DNA of 64,000 nt, from assembly GCF_023273895.1 (NCBI RefSeq), contig NZ_CP096883.1, positions 1,178,001 to 1,242,000 on the forward strand. Direction: 5' to 3'. A model generated the notes under the pieces. It searched no databases, had not been told where the DNA came from, and was given only the letters and a program-made list of their open reading frames with translations. This DNA is from Sphingobacterium sp. PCS056. GTDB lineage: Bacteria; Bacteroidota; Bacteroidia; Sphingobacteriales; Sphingobacteriaceae. This document shows, one piece after another, positions 52,583-62,067 of this stretch; the first letter of the stretch is position 1; each line of letters begins with the position of its first letter. A program made the translations under genes and the position numbers.

Positions 52583-55066
52583 ATGAAAAATTGGTTTAAA
52601 GAAAATTCAGCACATCTGATCGTTATAGCGATTTTTGTAGCGCTTGTATTCTTTTATTTTACTCCAGTGTGGCAGGGTCAGACCTTGGCACAAAGTGATG
52701 TCGTGCAAGCTCAAGGTGCACAGAAAGAAATGTTCGACTATAAAGCACAGGATGGCAAAGCACCTTTGTGGACAAATTCGATGTTTGGAGGTATGCCGAC
52801 CTATCAGATTTGGTCAGCAAGTGAAAATAATATAGGAACTTATATTCTAGCGGCTGTTAAAACCGTTTTTCCACAACCCATTGATATCGTTTTATTTTAT
52901 TTATTGGGTGGTTATTTCCTATTGAGTGTCTTACGTGTTCGCCCTTGGCTGGCAGCATTGGGTGCTATTGCTATTGCGTTTACTTCTTATAATTTTATTT
53001 ATATCGAAGCGGGACACGTCACTAAAGCTTATGCTATCGCCTTTATTCCTCCCGTTATTGGAGCTGTGATCATGTGTTTTAGAGGAAGCCGATTATGGGG
53101 ACCTGTGTTATTAGCCTTATTTATGGCTCTTGAAATTCGTGTCAACCACTTACAAATGACCTATTATATGCTTATTGCATTGATGGTGTATGTCATCTTT
53201 GCATTGGTATATGCGATTCGTGATAAAAAAGTCAAAGAATTTTTTATAGCTTCAGGTTTACAATTGGCTGCAGTGATTGTTGCGGTTATGGTGAATGCTT
53301 CTATTTTAATTCCAACCTATGAATATAGTAAATTAAGTACGCGTGGTCATGCCAATATAACTAAGGTAGATGCTTCGAAAGAAAAGGGGTTGGATAAACA
53401 ATATGCTTACGAATGGAGCCAAGGTGTTGGAGAGACATTGACATTTTTAATTCCGAATGCCTATGGAGGCGGATCAAGTGGCGTCTTGGATGAAAAATCA
53501 AATGTCGCTAAATTTTTGATGTCTACTTTTGGGGCACAGGGAATGACCAACGTTCAGGCTGCGGAGATTGCTAGTCGAATGCCTGTCTATTGGGGGGATA
53601 AACCGTTTACATCTGGACCATGGTATTTTGGTGCTGGGGTATTGTTTTTATTTATCTTGGGTCTAGTGATTGTCAATAATAGATTAAAGTGGTGGATCTT
53701 GACAACAACAGTATTGATTTTATTGCTGTCTTTTGGAAAGAACTTTACTTTAGTTTCAGACTTATTCTTTGACTACTTCCCGATGTACAATAAGTTCAGG
53801 GCAGTGGAATCGATTCTGGTTATTGCAGCAATCTTGATTCCGCTAATGGCTGTATTAACATTGAATGAGCTGATCACAAAGGCAGATAAAATTGAAAAAT
53901 TGGATAAGAAAGTATTATATACTTTTATCGGTGTTGGCGTGATTTGTTTACTTGTGGCCTTTGTTCCTGATTTATTTTTAAGCTTTAAAAATAAAGATCA
54001 TGCGCAATTGATCGAGAGTTTGACTCAGCAAGTTGGTGATCAAAATGCTGCTAATCAATGGGCAAATAGCTTGATCAAAGATCGTTCTGCAGTAGCAAGT
54101 GCCGATGCATACCGTTCTTTTGCTATAGTTCTGATTACTTTTTTAGCGATTTGGTTTTATATTAAGAAAAAGCTTTCCGCAAATGTATTAATCATTGGAC
54201 TAGCTGTTATTTTTCTTTTTGATCTATGGAGCGTTGATAAGCGTTTTTTAAACGATAAATCTTTTATGGAGAAACGTTTGGTTACAAGCCAAGCATTTCA
54301 GGAACGAGAAGTAGATCAATTGATCCGTATGGATAAAGATTTGAGTTATAGAGTGATTGATCTAACTACCAATCCATTTTCAGATGCGCGTGCGTCTTAT
54401 TATCATAAATCTTTGGGAGGTTATCATGCGGCAAAATTGATGCGTTTTCAGGAGATTTTGGAAAATCAATTTAATGGAGCAGTCAATGAAGACGTATTGG
54501 ATATGTTTAATGTTCGTTACGTCATTACTGGTGATGAGCAAAAGGGCCAGCGTATTCAACGCAGAAGCTCTGCTGCTGGTAATGCATGGTTTGTCGATCA
54601 GGTAACTTTCGTTAAGGACAATGCTCAGGAAATGCAAGCAATCAGCAGCTTCAATCCTTCCAAAGAAGCTTTCGTTAGCGAAGAGTTTAAAGATAAATTC
54701 AATGGTCAACGTCTGGGTGTGCCTGTAAATGCATCGATCAAATTGACATCGTATCATCCTGATAAAATGGTGTATGAGTATTCTACTCCTACTGAAGCAT
54801 TTGCTGTATTCTCCGAAGTATATTATGAGAAAGGCTGGAAAGCTTTCGTTGATGGTAAAGAAGTTCCAATCATCCGTGCCGATTATATTTTGAGAGCTTT
54901 ACAATTACCAGGTGGAAATCATAAAGTAGAATTTATATTTGATCCTGAATCTCATAAGCTTGGAGGTATGTTAACTTTAATTGCGTCAATAATCTTAGGC
55001 TTAGGTTTAGTTGCTGCAGTTTATTATTCTGTAAAAAACGATAAAACGAAAAAAGCAACAACCTAA
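52583..55066 (+). CDS. YfhO-family multispanning membrane protein
   Basis: 827 residues with about twelve membrane segments. The N-terminal YFTPVWQGQTLAQSDVVQ and SMFGGMPTYQIW motifs and the repeated GAGV/GTLT helices are typical of YfhO. The C-terminal soluble part (about 590-800) with FSEVYYEKGWKAFVDGKEVPIIRADY is the usual periplasmic-side domain. YfhO proteins resemble GT-C-fold glycosyltransferases; in Bacillus and Listeria YfhO adds sugars to teichoic acid, but the Bacteroidota function is unknown. Single gene, with a double hairpin after the stop. Confidence 0.88.
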   Translation: MKNWFKENSAHLIVIAIFVALVFFYFTPVWQGQTLAQSDVVQAQGAQKEMFDYKAQDGKAPLWTNSMFGGMPTYQIWSASENNIGTYILAAVKTVFPQPIDIVLFYLLGGYFLLSVLRVRPWLAALGAIAIAFTSYNFIYIEAGHVTKAYAIAFIPPVIGAVIMCFRGSRLWGPVLLALFMALEIRVNHLQMTYYMLIALMVYVIFALVYAIRDKKVKEFFIASGLQLAAVIVAVMVNASILIPTYEYSKLSTRGHANITKVDASKEKGLDKQYAYEWSQGVGETLTFLIPNAYGGGSSGVLDEKSNVAKFLMSTFGAQGMTNVQAAEIASRMPVYWGDKPFTSGPWYFGAGVLFLFILGLVIVNNRLKWWILTTTVLILLLSFGKNFTLVSDLFFDYFPMYNKFRAVESILVIAAILIPLMAVLTLNELITKADKIEKLDKKVLYTFIGVGVICLLVAFVPDLFLSFKNKDHAQLIESLTQQVGDQNAANQWANSLIKDRSAVASADAYRSFAIVLITFLAIWFYIKKKLSANVLIIGLAVIFLFDLWSVDKRFLNDKSFMEKRLVTSQAFQEREVDQLIRMDKDLSYRVIDLTTNPFSDARASYYHKSLGGYHAAKLMRFQEILENQFNGAVNEDVLDMFNVRYVITGDEQKGQRIQRRSSAAGNAWFVDQVTFVKDNAQEMQAISSFNPSKEAFVSEEFKDKFNGQRLGVPVNASIKLTSYHPDKMVYEYSTPTEAFAVFSEVYYEKGWKAFVDGKEVPIIRADYILRALQLPGGNHKVEFIFDPESHKLGGMLTLIASIILGLGLVAAVYYSVKNDKTKKATT

Positions 55067-55147
55067 TAGGTTATTGCTTTCGATATATTTTGTGTCAAAC
55101 CTTTAGAATAGCTTGAGCTGCGGATCAGTTATTCTAAAGGTTTTTCT
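55052..55147 (+). terminator. Two hairpins ending the YfhO transcript, one inside rnhB
   Basis: The first hairpin (55052-55080: 12 pairs, one mismatch, three-base loop) overlaps the YfhO stop but lacks a T-run. The second has 14-bp perfect arms, AAACCTTTAGAATA (55097-55110) and TATTCTAAAGGTTT (55130-55143), with a 19-base loop and a following T-run. The second spans the last 14 codons and stop of the convergent rnhB gene. Confidence 0.65.
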
Positions 55148-55699
55148 ATGATGCGGTGTTATTCCTCTTAGTAGTACTGCACTTCTGTGTTTGACTGTAG
55201 GATAGCCCTTATTATTTAACCAATCATATTCTGGATAATCCTTTGCAATATAATCCATATAATCATCACGATAGGTTTTGGCTAGGATGGATGCCGCTGC
55301 AATAGATAAATACTTGCCGTCTCCTTTGACAATACAATTATGTGGGACTTGCTGATAAGGGATAAACTTATTACCGTCAACTAAGATATACTCGGCTTTT
55401 AATTTTAATTGATCCAATGCGCGATGCATAGCGACATAGGATGCATTGTGAATATTGATCCGATCAATTTCTTCAGCAGATACACTTGCTACTGCATATG
55501 CAATTGCTTCTTGTTCAATAATACTGCGCAATTGCATTCTTTTTTTTGCACTCAGCTGCTTGGAATCATTTAAGAGCTCATGATGATAATCTTTGGGGAA
55601 AATCACTGCGGCAGCAAAGACGGGTCCTGCTAGACAGCCTCTCCCTGCTTCATCACAACCCGCTTCTATAAGTTCATCTTGAAAGTACGATAATAGCAT
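55103..55699 (-). CDS. rnhB: Ribonuclease HII
   Basis: 198 residues with the RNase HII active-site carboxylates: DEAGRG (D16, E17), LVDGNKF near residue 110 and the C-terminal [12 protein letters not shown]. It removes RNA from RNA-DNA hybrids, including single ribonucleotides in DNA. Length is typical. A TATTTTTG box lies about 20 bases upstream of the ATG. Confidence 0.95.
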   Translation of the reverse strand: MLLSYFQDELIEAGCDEAGRGCLAGPVFAAAVIFPKDYHHELLNDSKQLSAKKRMQLRSIIEQEAIAYAVASVSAEEIDRINIHNASYVAMHRALDQLKLKAEYILVDGNKFIPYQQVPHNCIVKGDGKYLSIAAASILAKTYRDDYMDYIAKDYPEYDWLNNKGYPTVKHRSAVLLRGITPHHRKTFRITDPQLKLF

Positions 55700-56171
55700 C
55701 TTTTGTATTTTTTAAGAGACAAAAATACAATATATTATCAAATAGCCCTAGTCCGGTATCCTATATTTTGGCCTATGATTTTGTTGCTTGAAAATTATTA
55801 TAGTTCGATTTTGTGAGGGTAATGTGAAAAATAAGGGTGTGTTTTACCCCATAAATATTGCCCTCATTGATTAGGATCTATTCTGCCTCTCCCTATTATT
55901 TAATGGCAATTGTTATGATCTGTATCGCAGAGGCTTTATTGTAACTATTGTGTTAAAATTCGGGATTTACATTTATTAACAATACTATTCTCGTCATTTG
56001 TATAATTATTTTAATGCATATTTCCTTGCAGCAATTTGTAGATAGATTGTTTCGAGAGAAAAGCTCGTTTTAAAAGTTAAGTGGAAAAGAAGAAATAAAA
56101 ATCTTTTATGAAAGTAAGTTTAAAAACGTGTTTTATGATTTAAATAATTGGCTTTTGCTGTTAAAGTATAT
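55700..56171. other. Intergenic stretch with a nested hairpin
   Basis: No gene is supported in this 470-base gap. The most structured part is at 55815-55865, where GAGGGTAAT pairs with ATTGCCCTC around an inner GGGT/ACCC hairpin (one G-T pair in the outer stem). The remainder is AT-rich, and no convincing promoter for the downstream barrel gene was found. Confidence 0.5.
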
Positions 56172-59036
56172 ATGATGATCACAAAAAAGAAGAATATGAT
56201 GAGGGTTACTTTCCTATTATTTTGGAGTATGCTATTGAGCTGGGGAGTTCAAGCGCAAACGAAGACTGTGCAGGGTATGTTGAAAGATGACAAGATCCGT
56301 GTTGTCGCTGGAGCGTCAGTAAAGTTGATTTCCGATCAGGATTCGCTAGTTACAAGTTCTTCGATCGCTGGAATATTTATTTTTAATAATGTAAAAGCAG
56401 ATAAGTTTAAAATATCGGTTTCAAATTTGGGGTTTCAAAGGCTTGAACAAGAGTTTACCTTTCCTTTGGGAGAAACTAAATATATCATTCCAAGTTTCAC
56501 TTTACAACAGTCGTCAGAGTTGTTGCAAGAGGTTGTTATTGATGGTGTCCCTACTGTTGTTGTCAAAGGGGATACTTTAGAGTATACCATGAAAGACTTA
56601 AAGTTGCGTGATGGTTCTGTTGCTGAAGATGCTTTAAAGAAATTGCAAGGAGTCGACGTGGATAAAGATGGCAATGTGACTGCGCAAGGTGAGTCTGTAA
56701 AGCGCGTTCGTATTAATGGGAAAGATTTTTTTGGTGGAGATGTGAAGACGGCTACTCAAAACTTGCCTGCCAATATCATCGAAAAAATGCAAATTGTCGA
56801 TGATTACGGTGATATGGCGAATATAACAGGTAATAAAAATGGTGATTCGGAGAAAGTGTTGAATATTCAAATTGATCCGAAATATAATAAAGGTCAAATG
56901 GCCACTTTACGTGCTGGATATGGTACGGAAGATCGTTATCAAGCTACCGGTATGTGGATGGGCATGAGGGAAGGAGAGCAGATTTCCGTCTTAGGTAATC
57001 TAAATAACACGAACGCGCCATTATTTGATTTTAGCACCACTGGTGGTGGCGCTCGTCGTCAGCAAGGTGGCGGAGGACGTCGTGGAGGAGGTATGTTTGG
57101 TGGATCTGATGGTCTTACAAAATTGGGATCAATTGGACTGAATGCGAGAAAAGACTTTTCTGATAAATTGACTGTATATGGTAGCTATAGTTATAGTCAT
57201 AGTAATAATGTCACTTTGTCTGAACAATTCCAAGAAAATACCTTGAGAGGAATAATTCAAGATGATAGTATAAAATCAAATGCAAATACGATTGGCGGGA
57301 GTCATCGTTTTGAAGCAAATCTAGAATGGAAACCTTCAGCTAAGGATTACATCAAGATCTCTCCTCAATTTGGATTTGACGAGGGGGATGCAAGCTCGTT
57401 GACAAATTCTATTACTTTTAGAAATGGAGAGTTTAATAATTCACAAGATCAAAATATTTTCACACAATCAACTGCTCCTCGATATGGTATTAGCGGCTTG
57501 TATAATAGGAAGCTAAGTGATCGTGGTCGAAATATCTTCTTGAATATGAATTATAATAATGCTAAAACTGATAAAGATCAGAATGCCATATTAAAACGTT
57601 TGTTAGAAGATCCAAATAATGCCAATGCTTCTTTAAATTCGATTTATGAGAAAACAATTCAAGAAGCAAGTAATAAAAGTTGGAATGCTGGTGGCTCGTT
57701 GAATTATACAGAACCTTTATCTGAGAAAGGAAGATTAGAATTTACATATGATTTCAATAAGAATAAATACGATAATTCAAATCTGCAACAGGGATTTGAT
57801 CGTGATGAAAATCCAATTGCTAATGATCCGAAGTTAAACTTTGATTATAATTATGATTATTCTTTCACTACGCATAAAGTCGGAGCTAATTACTTGTATA
57901 ATGGTGACAAGGTAACTTATTCCATTGGTGCTGCTGCGCAACCTTCCCAATTGCGTGGTAATGCATTGAGTTCCGATCTATTGGTACCTATTCATCGTAA
58001 TAATTTAAACTGGATGCCTATTGCACGATTTGAATACAAATTTTCACGCCAATCAAATATTTCCTTAAATTATAGCGGTTCAACAACAGAACCATCTGTT
58101 ACGCAAATATTACCCTTTGATATGAGTACTAATCGCACGAGCATTGTGATGGGAAATGCAGACCTAAGTCCAGAATTTAATCATCAATTGAATATTAGGT
58201 TTCGCAAAAATGATTTTCAGAAGGGAAATAACTTCTTTGCTTTTTTAAATGCAAATTTGGCCAATAATAAAATTGTGAGCCTTAATAAGTCATATTTAGG
58301 TCGTTTACAAAATAATAATACTGGCGGGGTTGATACGACTTTAATTTCAGAAACACGTTATTTAAACGAATCAGATGATCATCCTTTTGGCATCAGTTCT
58401 TTTTATCATTACGGCAAATCGTTGAAAGAAAAGACTTACAATATCATGCTGATGGGGGGTGTTTCTTACAACAAAAGAATAGGCTATTCTTCAACAGATA
58501 GTTTGGACAATATTGGATTGAAAAATATATCTAACAATATTGTGTTTAATCAGGGTTTAATGTTCAGATATAATCCTTCCGAAAATTTTGAACTCAATCC
58601 GGGCGTTAGATATCAGTATAACCATACTAAAAACTCTTTAACAAATAGAACGACAAATATTTCATCTTGGACACCTACTTTAATCGGATCTGTTAATATC
58701 ACGCCTACCACCATCTTTGGAGCCGATCTATCGAAACAGTTTAATCAGGGCTATGGTGATGGGATTAATTCCAATCCGTTTATTATCAATACTTATGTGG
58801 AACAAAAGTTTTTAAAAGGGCAACGTGGAACGATACGTTTACAAGCATTTGATCTGTTAAATGAGCAGACTAATATTTCTAGAACTGTAAGTGAGTCGAT
58901 GGTTATCGATAGTCGTACCAATCGTTTGGGAAGGTATTTTATGTTGTTATTTACCTATAAATTTCAAAAATTTGCGTTGGGTTCCCCAACAGGAGATGGC
59001 GGAGGCCCTGGTGGAATGCGTCCGCCTCGCATGTAA
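56172..59036 (+). CDS. Outer-membrane beta-barrel protein with carboxypeptidase-regulatory domain
   Basis: 954 residues from ATG 56172 (TTG at 56148 in the same frame is discounted; another ATG follows at 56175). A signal peptide ends at WGVQAQ. Then come a carboxypeptidase-regulatory-like beta-sandwich (TVQGMLKDDKIRVVAGASVKL), a plug-like domain (GDTLEYTMKDLKLRDGSVAEDALKKL, RVRINGKDFFGGDV), and a beta-barrel of about 650 residues ending in an aromatic-rich strand. This is the OMP_b-brl family related to SusC/TonB-dependent receptors but lacking a clear TonB box. An unusual Gly/Arg/Gln-rich loop lies around residues 292-312 and the C-terminus is Gly/Pro-rich (GDGGGPGGMRPP). Cargo unknown; no SusD-like gene follows. 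Confidence 0.85.
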   Translation: MMITKKKNMMRVTFLLFWSMLLSWGVQAQTKTVQGMLKDDKIRVVAGASVKLISDQDSLVTSSSIAGIFIFNNVKADKFKISVSNLGFQRLEQEFTFPLGETKYIIPSFTLQQSSELLQEVVIDGVPTVVVKGDTLEYTMKDLKLRDGSVAEDALKKLQGVDVDKDGNVTAQGESVKRVRINGKDFFGGDVKTATQNLPANIIEKMQIVDDYGDMANITGNKNGDSEKVLNIQIDPKYNKGQMATLRAGYGTEDRYQATGMWMGMREGEQISVLGNLNNTNAPLFDFSTTGGGARRQQGGGGRRGGGMFGGSDGLTKLGSIGLNARKDFSDKLTVYGSYSYSHSNNVTLSEQFQENTLRGIIQDDSIKSNANTIGGSHRFEANLEWKPSAKDYIKISPQFGFDEGDASSLTNSITFRNGEFNNSQDQNIFTQSTAPRYGISGLYNRKLSDRGRNIFLNMNYNNAKTDKDQNAILKRLLEDPNNANASLNSIYEKTIQEASNKSWNAGGSLNYTEPLSEKGRLEFTYDFNKNKYDNSNLQQGFDRDENPIANDPKLNFDYNYDYSFTTHKVGANYLYNGDKVTYSIGAAAQPSQLRGNALSSDLLVPIHRNNLNWMPIARFEYKFSRQSNISLNYSGSTTEPSVTQILPFDMSTNRTSIVMGNADLSPEFNHQLNIRFRKNDFQKGNNFFAFLNANLANNKIVSLNKSYLGRLQNNNTGGVDTTLISETRYLNESDDHPFGISSFYHYGKSLKEKTYNIMLMGGVSYNKRIGYSSTDSLDNIGLKNISNNIVFNQGLMFRYNPSENFELNPGVRYQYNHTKNSLTNRTTNISSWTPTLIGSVNITPTTIFGADLSKQFNQGYGDGINSNPFIINTYVEQKFLKGQRGTIRLQAFDLLNEQTNISRTVSESMVIDSRTNRLGRYFMLLFTYKFQKFALGSPTGDGGGPGGMRPPRM

Positions 59037-59070
59037 TCTTGCCACCTATCTACCGAAAAATAAGTGGATT

Positions 59071-59107
59071 AAATGGTTCTGATAGCAATATCAGGACCAT
59101 TTTTTAT
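59071..59107 (+). terminator. Terminator after the outer-membrane barrel gene
   Basis: A 14-bp stem (AAATGGTTCTGATA / TATCAGGACCATTT, one G-U pair) with loop GCAA, followed by a T-run. Confidence 0.85.
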
Positions 59108-59197
59108 TTGATGCTATATCCCATCCACGTCATTTTTCCAATGTTATAGAATAGGGCTGTTTTTATTTAGTTATTTTTGCCTGTAAACAAATGCACT

Positions 59198-59650
59198 ATG
59201 CTCACATTTGAAAAATTAACATTTGAAAATATCGATACCATTGTTTCCATGATGCAAGATTTCTATGCCATTGATGGATATGATATGGATCCTGCTGTAA
59301 GTCGAGAAAATTTTAAAACTTTTCTTGATGATCAAAACTTGGGTCAGTCTTGGCTAATTAAAGAAAATGATTTAGTGCTTGGTTATATTATTGTTGTTTA
59401 TTTCTTTAGCTTTGAATTTAAGGGAAGGGTAGCTTTGTTGGACGAGTTATTTCTCAATGCTGATGCTAGAGGTAAAGGCGTAGGGAGAAAAGCTGTTGAG
59501 TTTGTCAAGGATTATGTTCAAGAGCAAGGATGTAAACTGGTATTATTAGAGGTTGAGTCTCATAATTTACCTGCGCAAAAACTGTATGAAAGTCAAGGGT
59601 TTGATTTTCACCCCAGAAATATAATGCGATACAGCATTAAGAATAATTAA
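59198..59650 (+). CDS. GNAT-family N-acetyltransferase
   Basis: 150 residues starting at ATG 59198; an in-frame TTG 21 bases earlier is less likely. The GNAT fold is shown by the acetyl-CoA-binding turn DARGKGVGRKAVEFV near residue 93 and the following strand VLLEVESHNLPAQKLYESQGF, a standard motif B. The acceptor substrate is unknown. It is followed 22 bases later by the M16 protease gene and may share its transcript. Confidence 0.9.
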   Translation: MLTFEKLTFENIDTIVSMMQDFYAIDGYDMDPAVSRENFKTFLDDQNLGQSWLIKENDLVLGYIIVVYFFSFEFKGRVALLDELFLNADARGKGVGRKAVEFVKDYVQEQGCKLVLLEVESHNLPAQKLYESQGFDFHPRNIMRYSIKNN

Positions 59651-59672
59651 AATAGAATCTCCAAATTAATAT

Positions 59673-60902
59673 ATGGAATACGAAATAATACGCTTATCCA
59701 ATGGTATTCGTGTGGTTTTTCAACCACAAAATTTACCGATTACACATGCCTGCATGTTGATCAATGCTGGCTCGAGAGATGAAAAAGAAGGTAAATTTGG
59801 TGTTGCACATTTTATTGAGCACCTCCTTTTTAAAAGAACTGAACGTAGAAGCACGAACCAAATTTTGAATCACTTGGAAGCTGTTGGTGGAGATCTGAAT
59901 GCCTATACAACTAAAGAATATACCTGTGTGCACGCTTCTTTTTTGACACCCTATTTGGATAGAGCATTGGACTTGTTTGAAGATATATTTTTTCATTCGA
60001 CTTTTCCAGAGGAGGAATTAGAGAAAGAGAAGTCAGTTATTGTAGATGAAATGGCTTCTTACTTGGATAGTCCTGAAGAATCGATCGTAGATGATTTTGA
60101 GGATCTTTTATTTGAGAAATCGGGTTTGGGACACAATATACTAGGACTTGAAGAGCAATTGTTAGCCCTTACAAAAAATGATATTCATGATTTTATTCAA
60201 TCCAATTACGACACAAACGAAATCGTAATCTCGATTACGGGAGATTATACGCTAAAGCAGGTGGAGCGATTGGCTAATAAAATATTTGCGCCCGTTGCTG
60301 AAAATAAAATTCAAAGAGAACGAAATGACGTGGTTCCTGTATTAGTCAGTCATGTGGAGTCTCCAAAACCAATCAATCAGGTACATTATATGTTGGGGGC
60401 TCATGCTTATAGTTTCCGTGATGATCGTAAGACAGGCTTATTACTGCTTAATAATATGTTAGGGGGAATGGGAATGAGTTCGATATTGAATCTTTCTATT
60501 CGTGAAAAACATGGTATCGCCTATACTATTGAATCGAACTATACGATGTTTTCTGACTCAGGCCTATTTAGTATATATCTTGGAACGGATGAAGAGAAAA
60601 TAGAAAAGGCTAAAAAATTAGTTTTTAAAGAACTCAATAAATTATGCGACAGAGAGATGACATCTGGACAGCTCCAAAAAGCCAAACGTAAATTTATCGG
60701 TCAAATCGCACTATCTGAAGAAAATAGAATGAGTATGATTATTGCGGCCGCAAAAAATGTGATGGATTATAATCGTATCATAGAATTGGATGTTATCATT
60801 GAAAAGATAAAAACAATCACAGCTGTAGAATTACTGGAAATATCGAGAGATATTTTGGATCCTACGAATATGACATCGCTAAGTTTTGTACCTGAAGATT
60901 AG
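59673..60902 (+). CDS. M16-family zinc metallopeptidase (single-unit, processing-peptidase type)
   Basis: 409 residues with the inverted zinc motif HFIEH (H46, E49, H50) and the downstream glutamates of EEELEKEKSVIVDEM that supply the third ligand. The second half (about 180-400) includes the inactive repeat with LNNMLGGMGMSSILNLSIREKHG. No signal peptide, so cytoplasmic. Single-unit M16B proteases of this length degrade peptides or process precursors; native substrate unknown. Confidence 0.93.
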   Translation: MEYEIIRLSNGIRVVFQPQNLPITHACMLINAGSRDEKEGKFGVAHFIEHLLFKRTERRSTNQILNHLEAVGGDLNAYTTKEYTCVHASFLTPYLDRALDLFEDIFFHSTFPEEELEKEKSVIVDEMASYLDSPEESIVDDFEDLLFEKSGLGHNILGLEEQLLALTKNDIHDFIQSNYDTNEIVISITGDYTLKQVERLANKIFAPVAENKIQRERNDVVPVLVSHVESPKPINQVHYMLGAHAYSFRDDRKTGLLLLNNMLGGMGMSSILNLSIREKHGIAYTIESNYTMFSDSGLFSIYLGTDEEKIEKAKKLVFKELNKLCDREMTSGQLQKAKRKFIGQIALSEENRMSMIIAAAKNVMDYNRIIELDVIIEKIKTITAVELLEISRDILDPTNMTSLSFVPED

Positions 60903-61039
60903 TTTTTCATGTATTATGATGTTGCTTTTTTAAGAATTTAAATATAAAAGATGATTTGTTATTGCTTGTAAATCATTTGTTTAAATATTTTTAAATGGCC
61001 GGGTGGTTTTTATTGTATTTGATATTCAATTCAATTTCA

Positions 61040-61070
61040 TTGTATATAAAATACAATTTCTCTAAGTTTG
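61040..61070 (+). promoter_or_regulatory. Candidate fabD promoter (TTG, 20 bp, TAAGTTTG)
   Basis: TTG at 61040-61042, a 20-bp spacer and TAAGTTTG at 61063-61070 fit the Bacteroidota consensus. The start codon lies 25 bases downstream. Confidence 0.6.
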
Positions 61071-61095
61071 TTTATTAGAATAGATAATTTTAAAT

Positions 61096-61986
61096 ATGAA
61101 AACAGCATATGTATTTCCTGGTCAAGGAGCTCAATTCGTAGGAATGGGCCAAGACTTGTATAACTTAAATGATGAAACGAAAGCTTTATTTGAAAAAGCA
61201 AATGATATCTTGGGGTTTCGCATTACAGATATCATGTTTACAGGAACTGATGATCAATTAAAACAAACAAATGTAACTCAGCCCGCTATTTTTTTGCATT
61301 CTGTCATTTTAGCTAAAGCTTTAGGAGACCAATTTAAACCCGATATGGTGGCTGGTCATTCTTTAGGAGAGTTCTCTGCATTAGTATCTGCAGGTGCACT
61401 GTCTTTTGAAGATGGCTTGAAATTAGTTTCTCAGCGCGCAAATGCGATGCAACGGGCATGTGAACTTGAACCTTCCACTATGGCTGCGATTTTAGGTCTT
61501 GAAGATGCTGTTGTGGAAGAGATTTGTTCAAAAGTAGATGATGTGGTTGTGGCCGCAAATTATAATTGTCCGGGTCAATTGGTGATTTCTGGATCAATTT
61601 CTGGAGTGGATAAGGCTTGTGCTTTATTGACAGAAGCTGGTGCGAAGCGCGCATTGAAATTAAACGTTGGTGGTGCCTTTCACTCGCCATTGATGGAGCC
61701 GGCTAAGGTTGAGCTGCAGGCGGCTATTGAAGCTGTTGAGATAAAAACACCTATTTGTCCAATTTATCAAAATGTAGATGCAAGCTCTTATACAGATGCT
61801 GAAACAATTAAGAAGAACCTGATTGCACAATTGACAGGGGCTGTGCGTTGGACGCAAACTGTTCAAAATATGCTCCATGATGGTGCAGAGGCTTTTGTAG
61901 AAGTTGGTCCTGGTAATGTATTGCAAGGATTAGTGAAAAAGGTAAATCGTCAAGTTCAAACATCAGCAGCTAGCATTGCCGAATAA
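61096..61986 (+). CDS. fabD: Malonyl-CoA:ACP transacylase
   Basis: 296 residues with the FabD motifs FPGQGAQFVGMGQDLY near the N-terminus, the nucleophile S89 in GHSLGEF and the catalytic histidine in GGAFHSPLM near residue 195; NVGGAFHSPLMEPA is characteristic. It transfers malonate from CoA to acyl carrier protein, starting fatty acid elongation. Unlike in many bacteria no other fab gene is adjacent; it stands alone with its own promoter and a shared terminator with metK. Confidence 0.96.
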   Translation: MKTAYVFPGQGAQFVGMGQDLYNLNDETKALFEKANDILGFRITDIMFTGTDDQLKQTNVTQPAIFLHSVILAKALGDQFKPDMVAGHSLGEFSALVSAGALSFEDGLKLVSQRANAMQRACELEPSTMAAILGLEDAVVEEICSKVDDVVVAANYNCPGQLVISGSISGVDKACALLTEAGAKRALKLNVGGAFHSPLMEPAKVELQAAIEAVEIKTPICPIYQNVDASSYTDAETIKKNLIAQLTGAVRWTQTVQNMLHDGAEAFVEVGPGNVLQGLVKKVNRQVQTSAASIAE

Positions 61987-62018
61987 TATACTTAATAAGG
62001 TATTGGTTTAACTATCAT

Positions 62019-62051
62019 AAAAAAAGGAAGTCATTTTGACTTCCTTTTTTT
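62019..62051. terminator. Bidirectional terminator between fabD and metK
   Basis: A perfect 15-bp stem with A-run and T-run flanks (AAAAAAAGGAAGTCA / TGACTTCCTTTTTTT) and a three-base loop. It ends fabD on the plus strand and metK on the minus strand (stop at 62068). Confidence 0.9.
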
Positions 62052-62067
62052 ATGATATATTTTTTAA

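Noticed and set aside
55700-56171. Possible small RNA gene
   Set aside because: A nested hairpin exists, but no promoter plus terminator pair was found around it, so no ncRNA is called.
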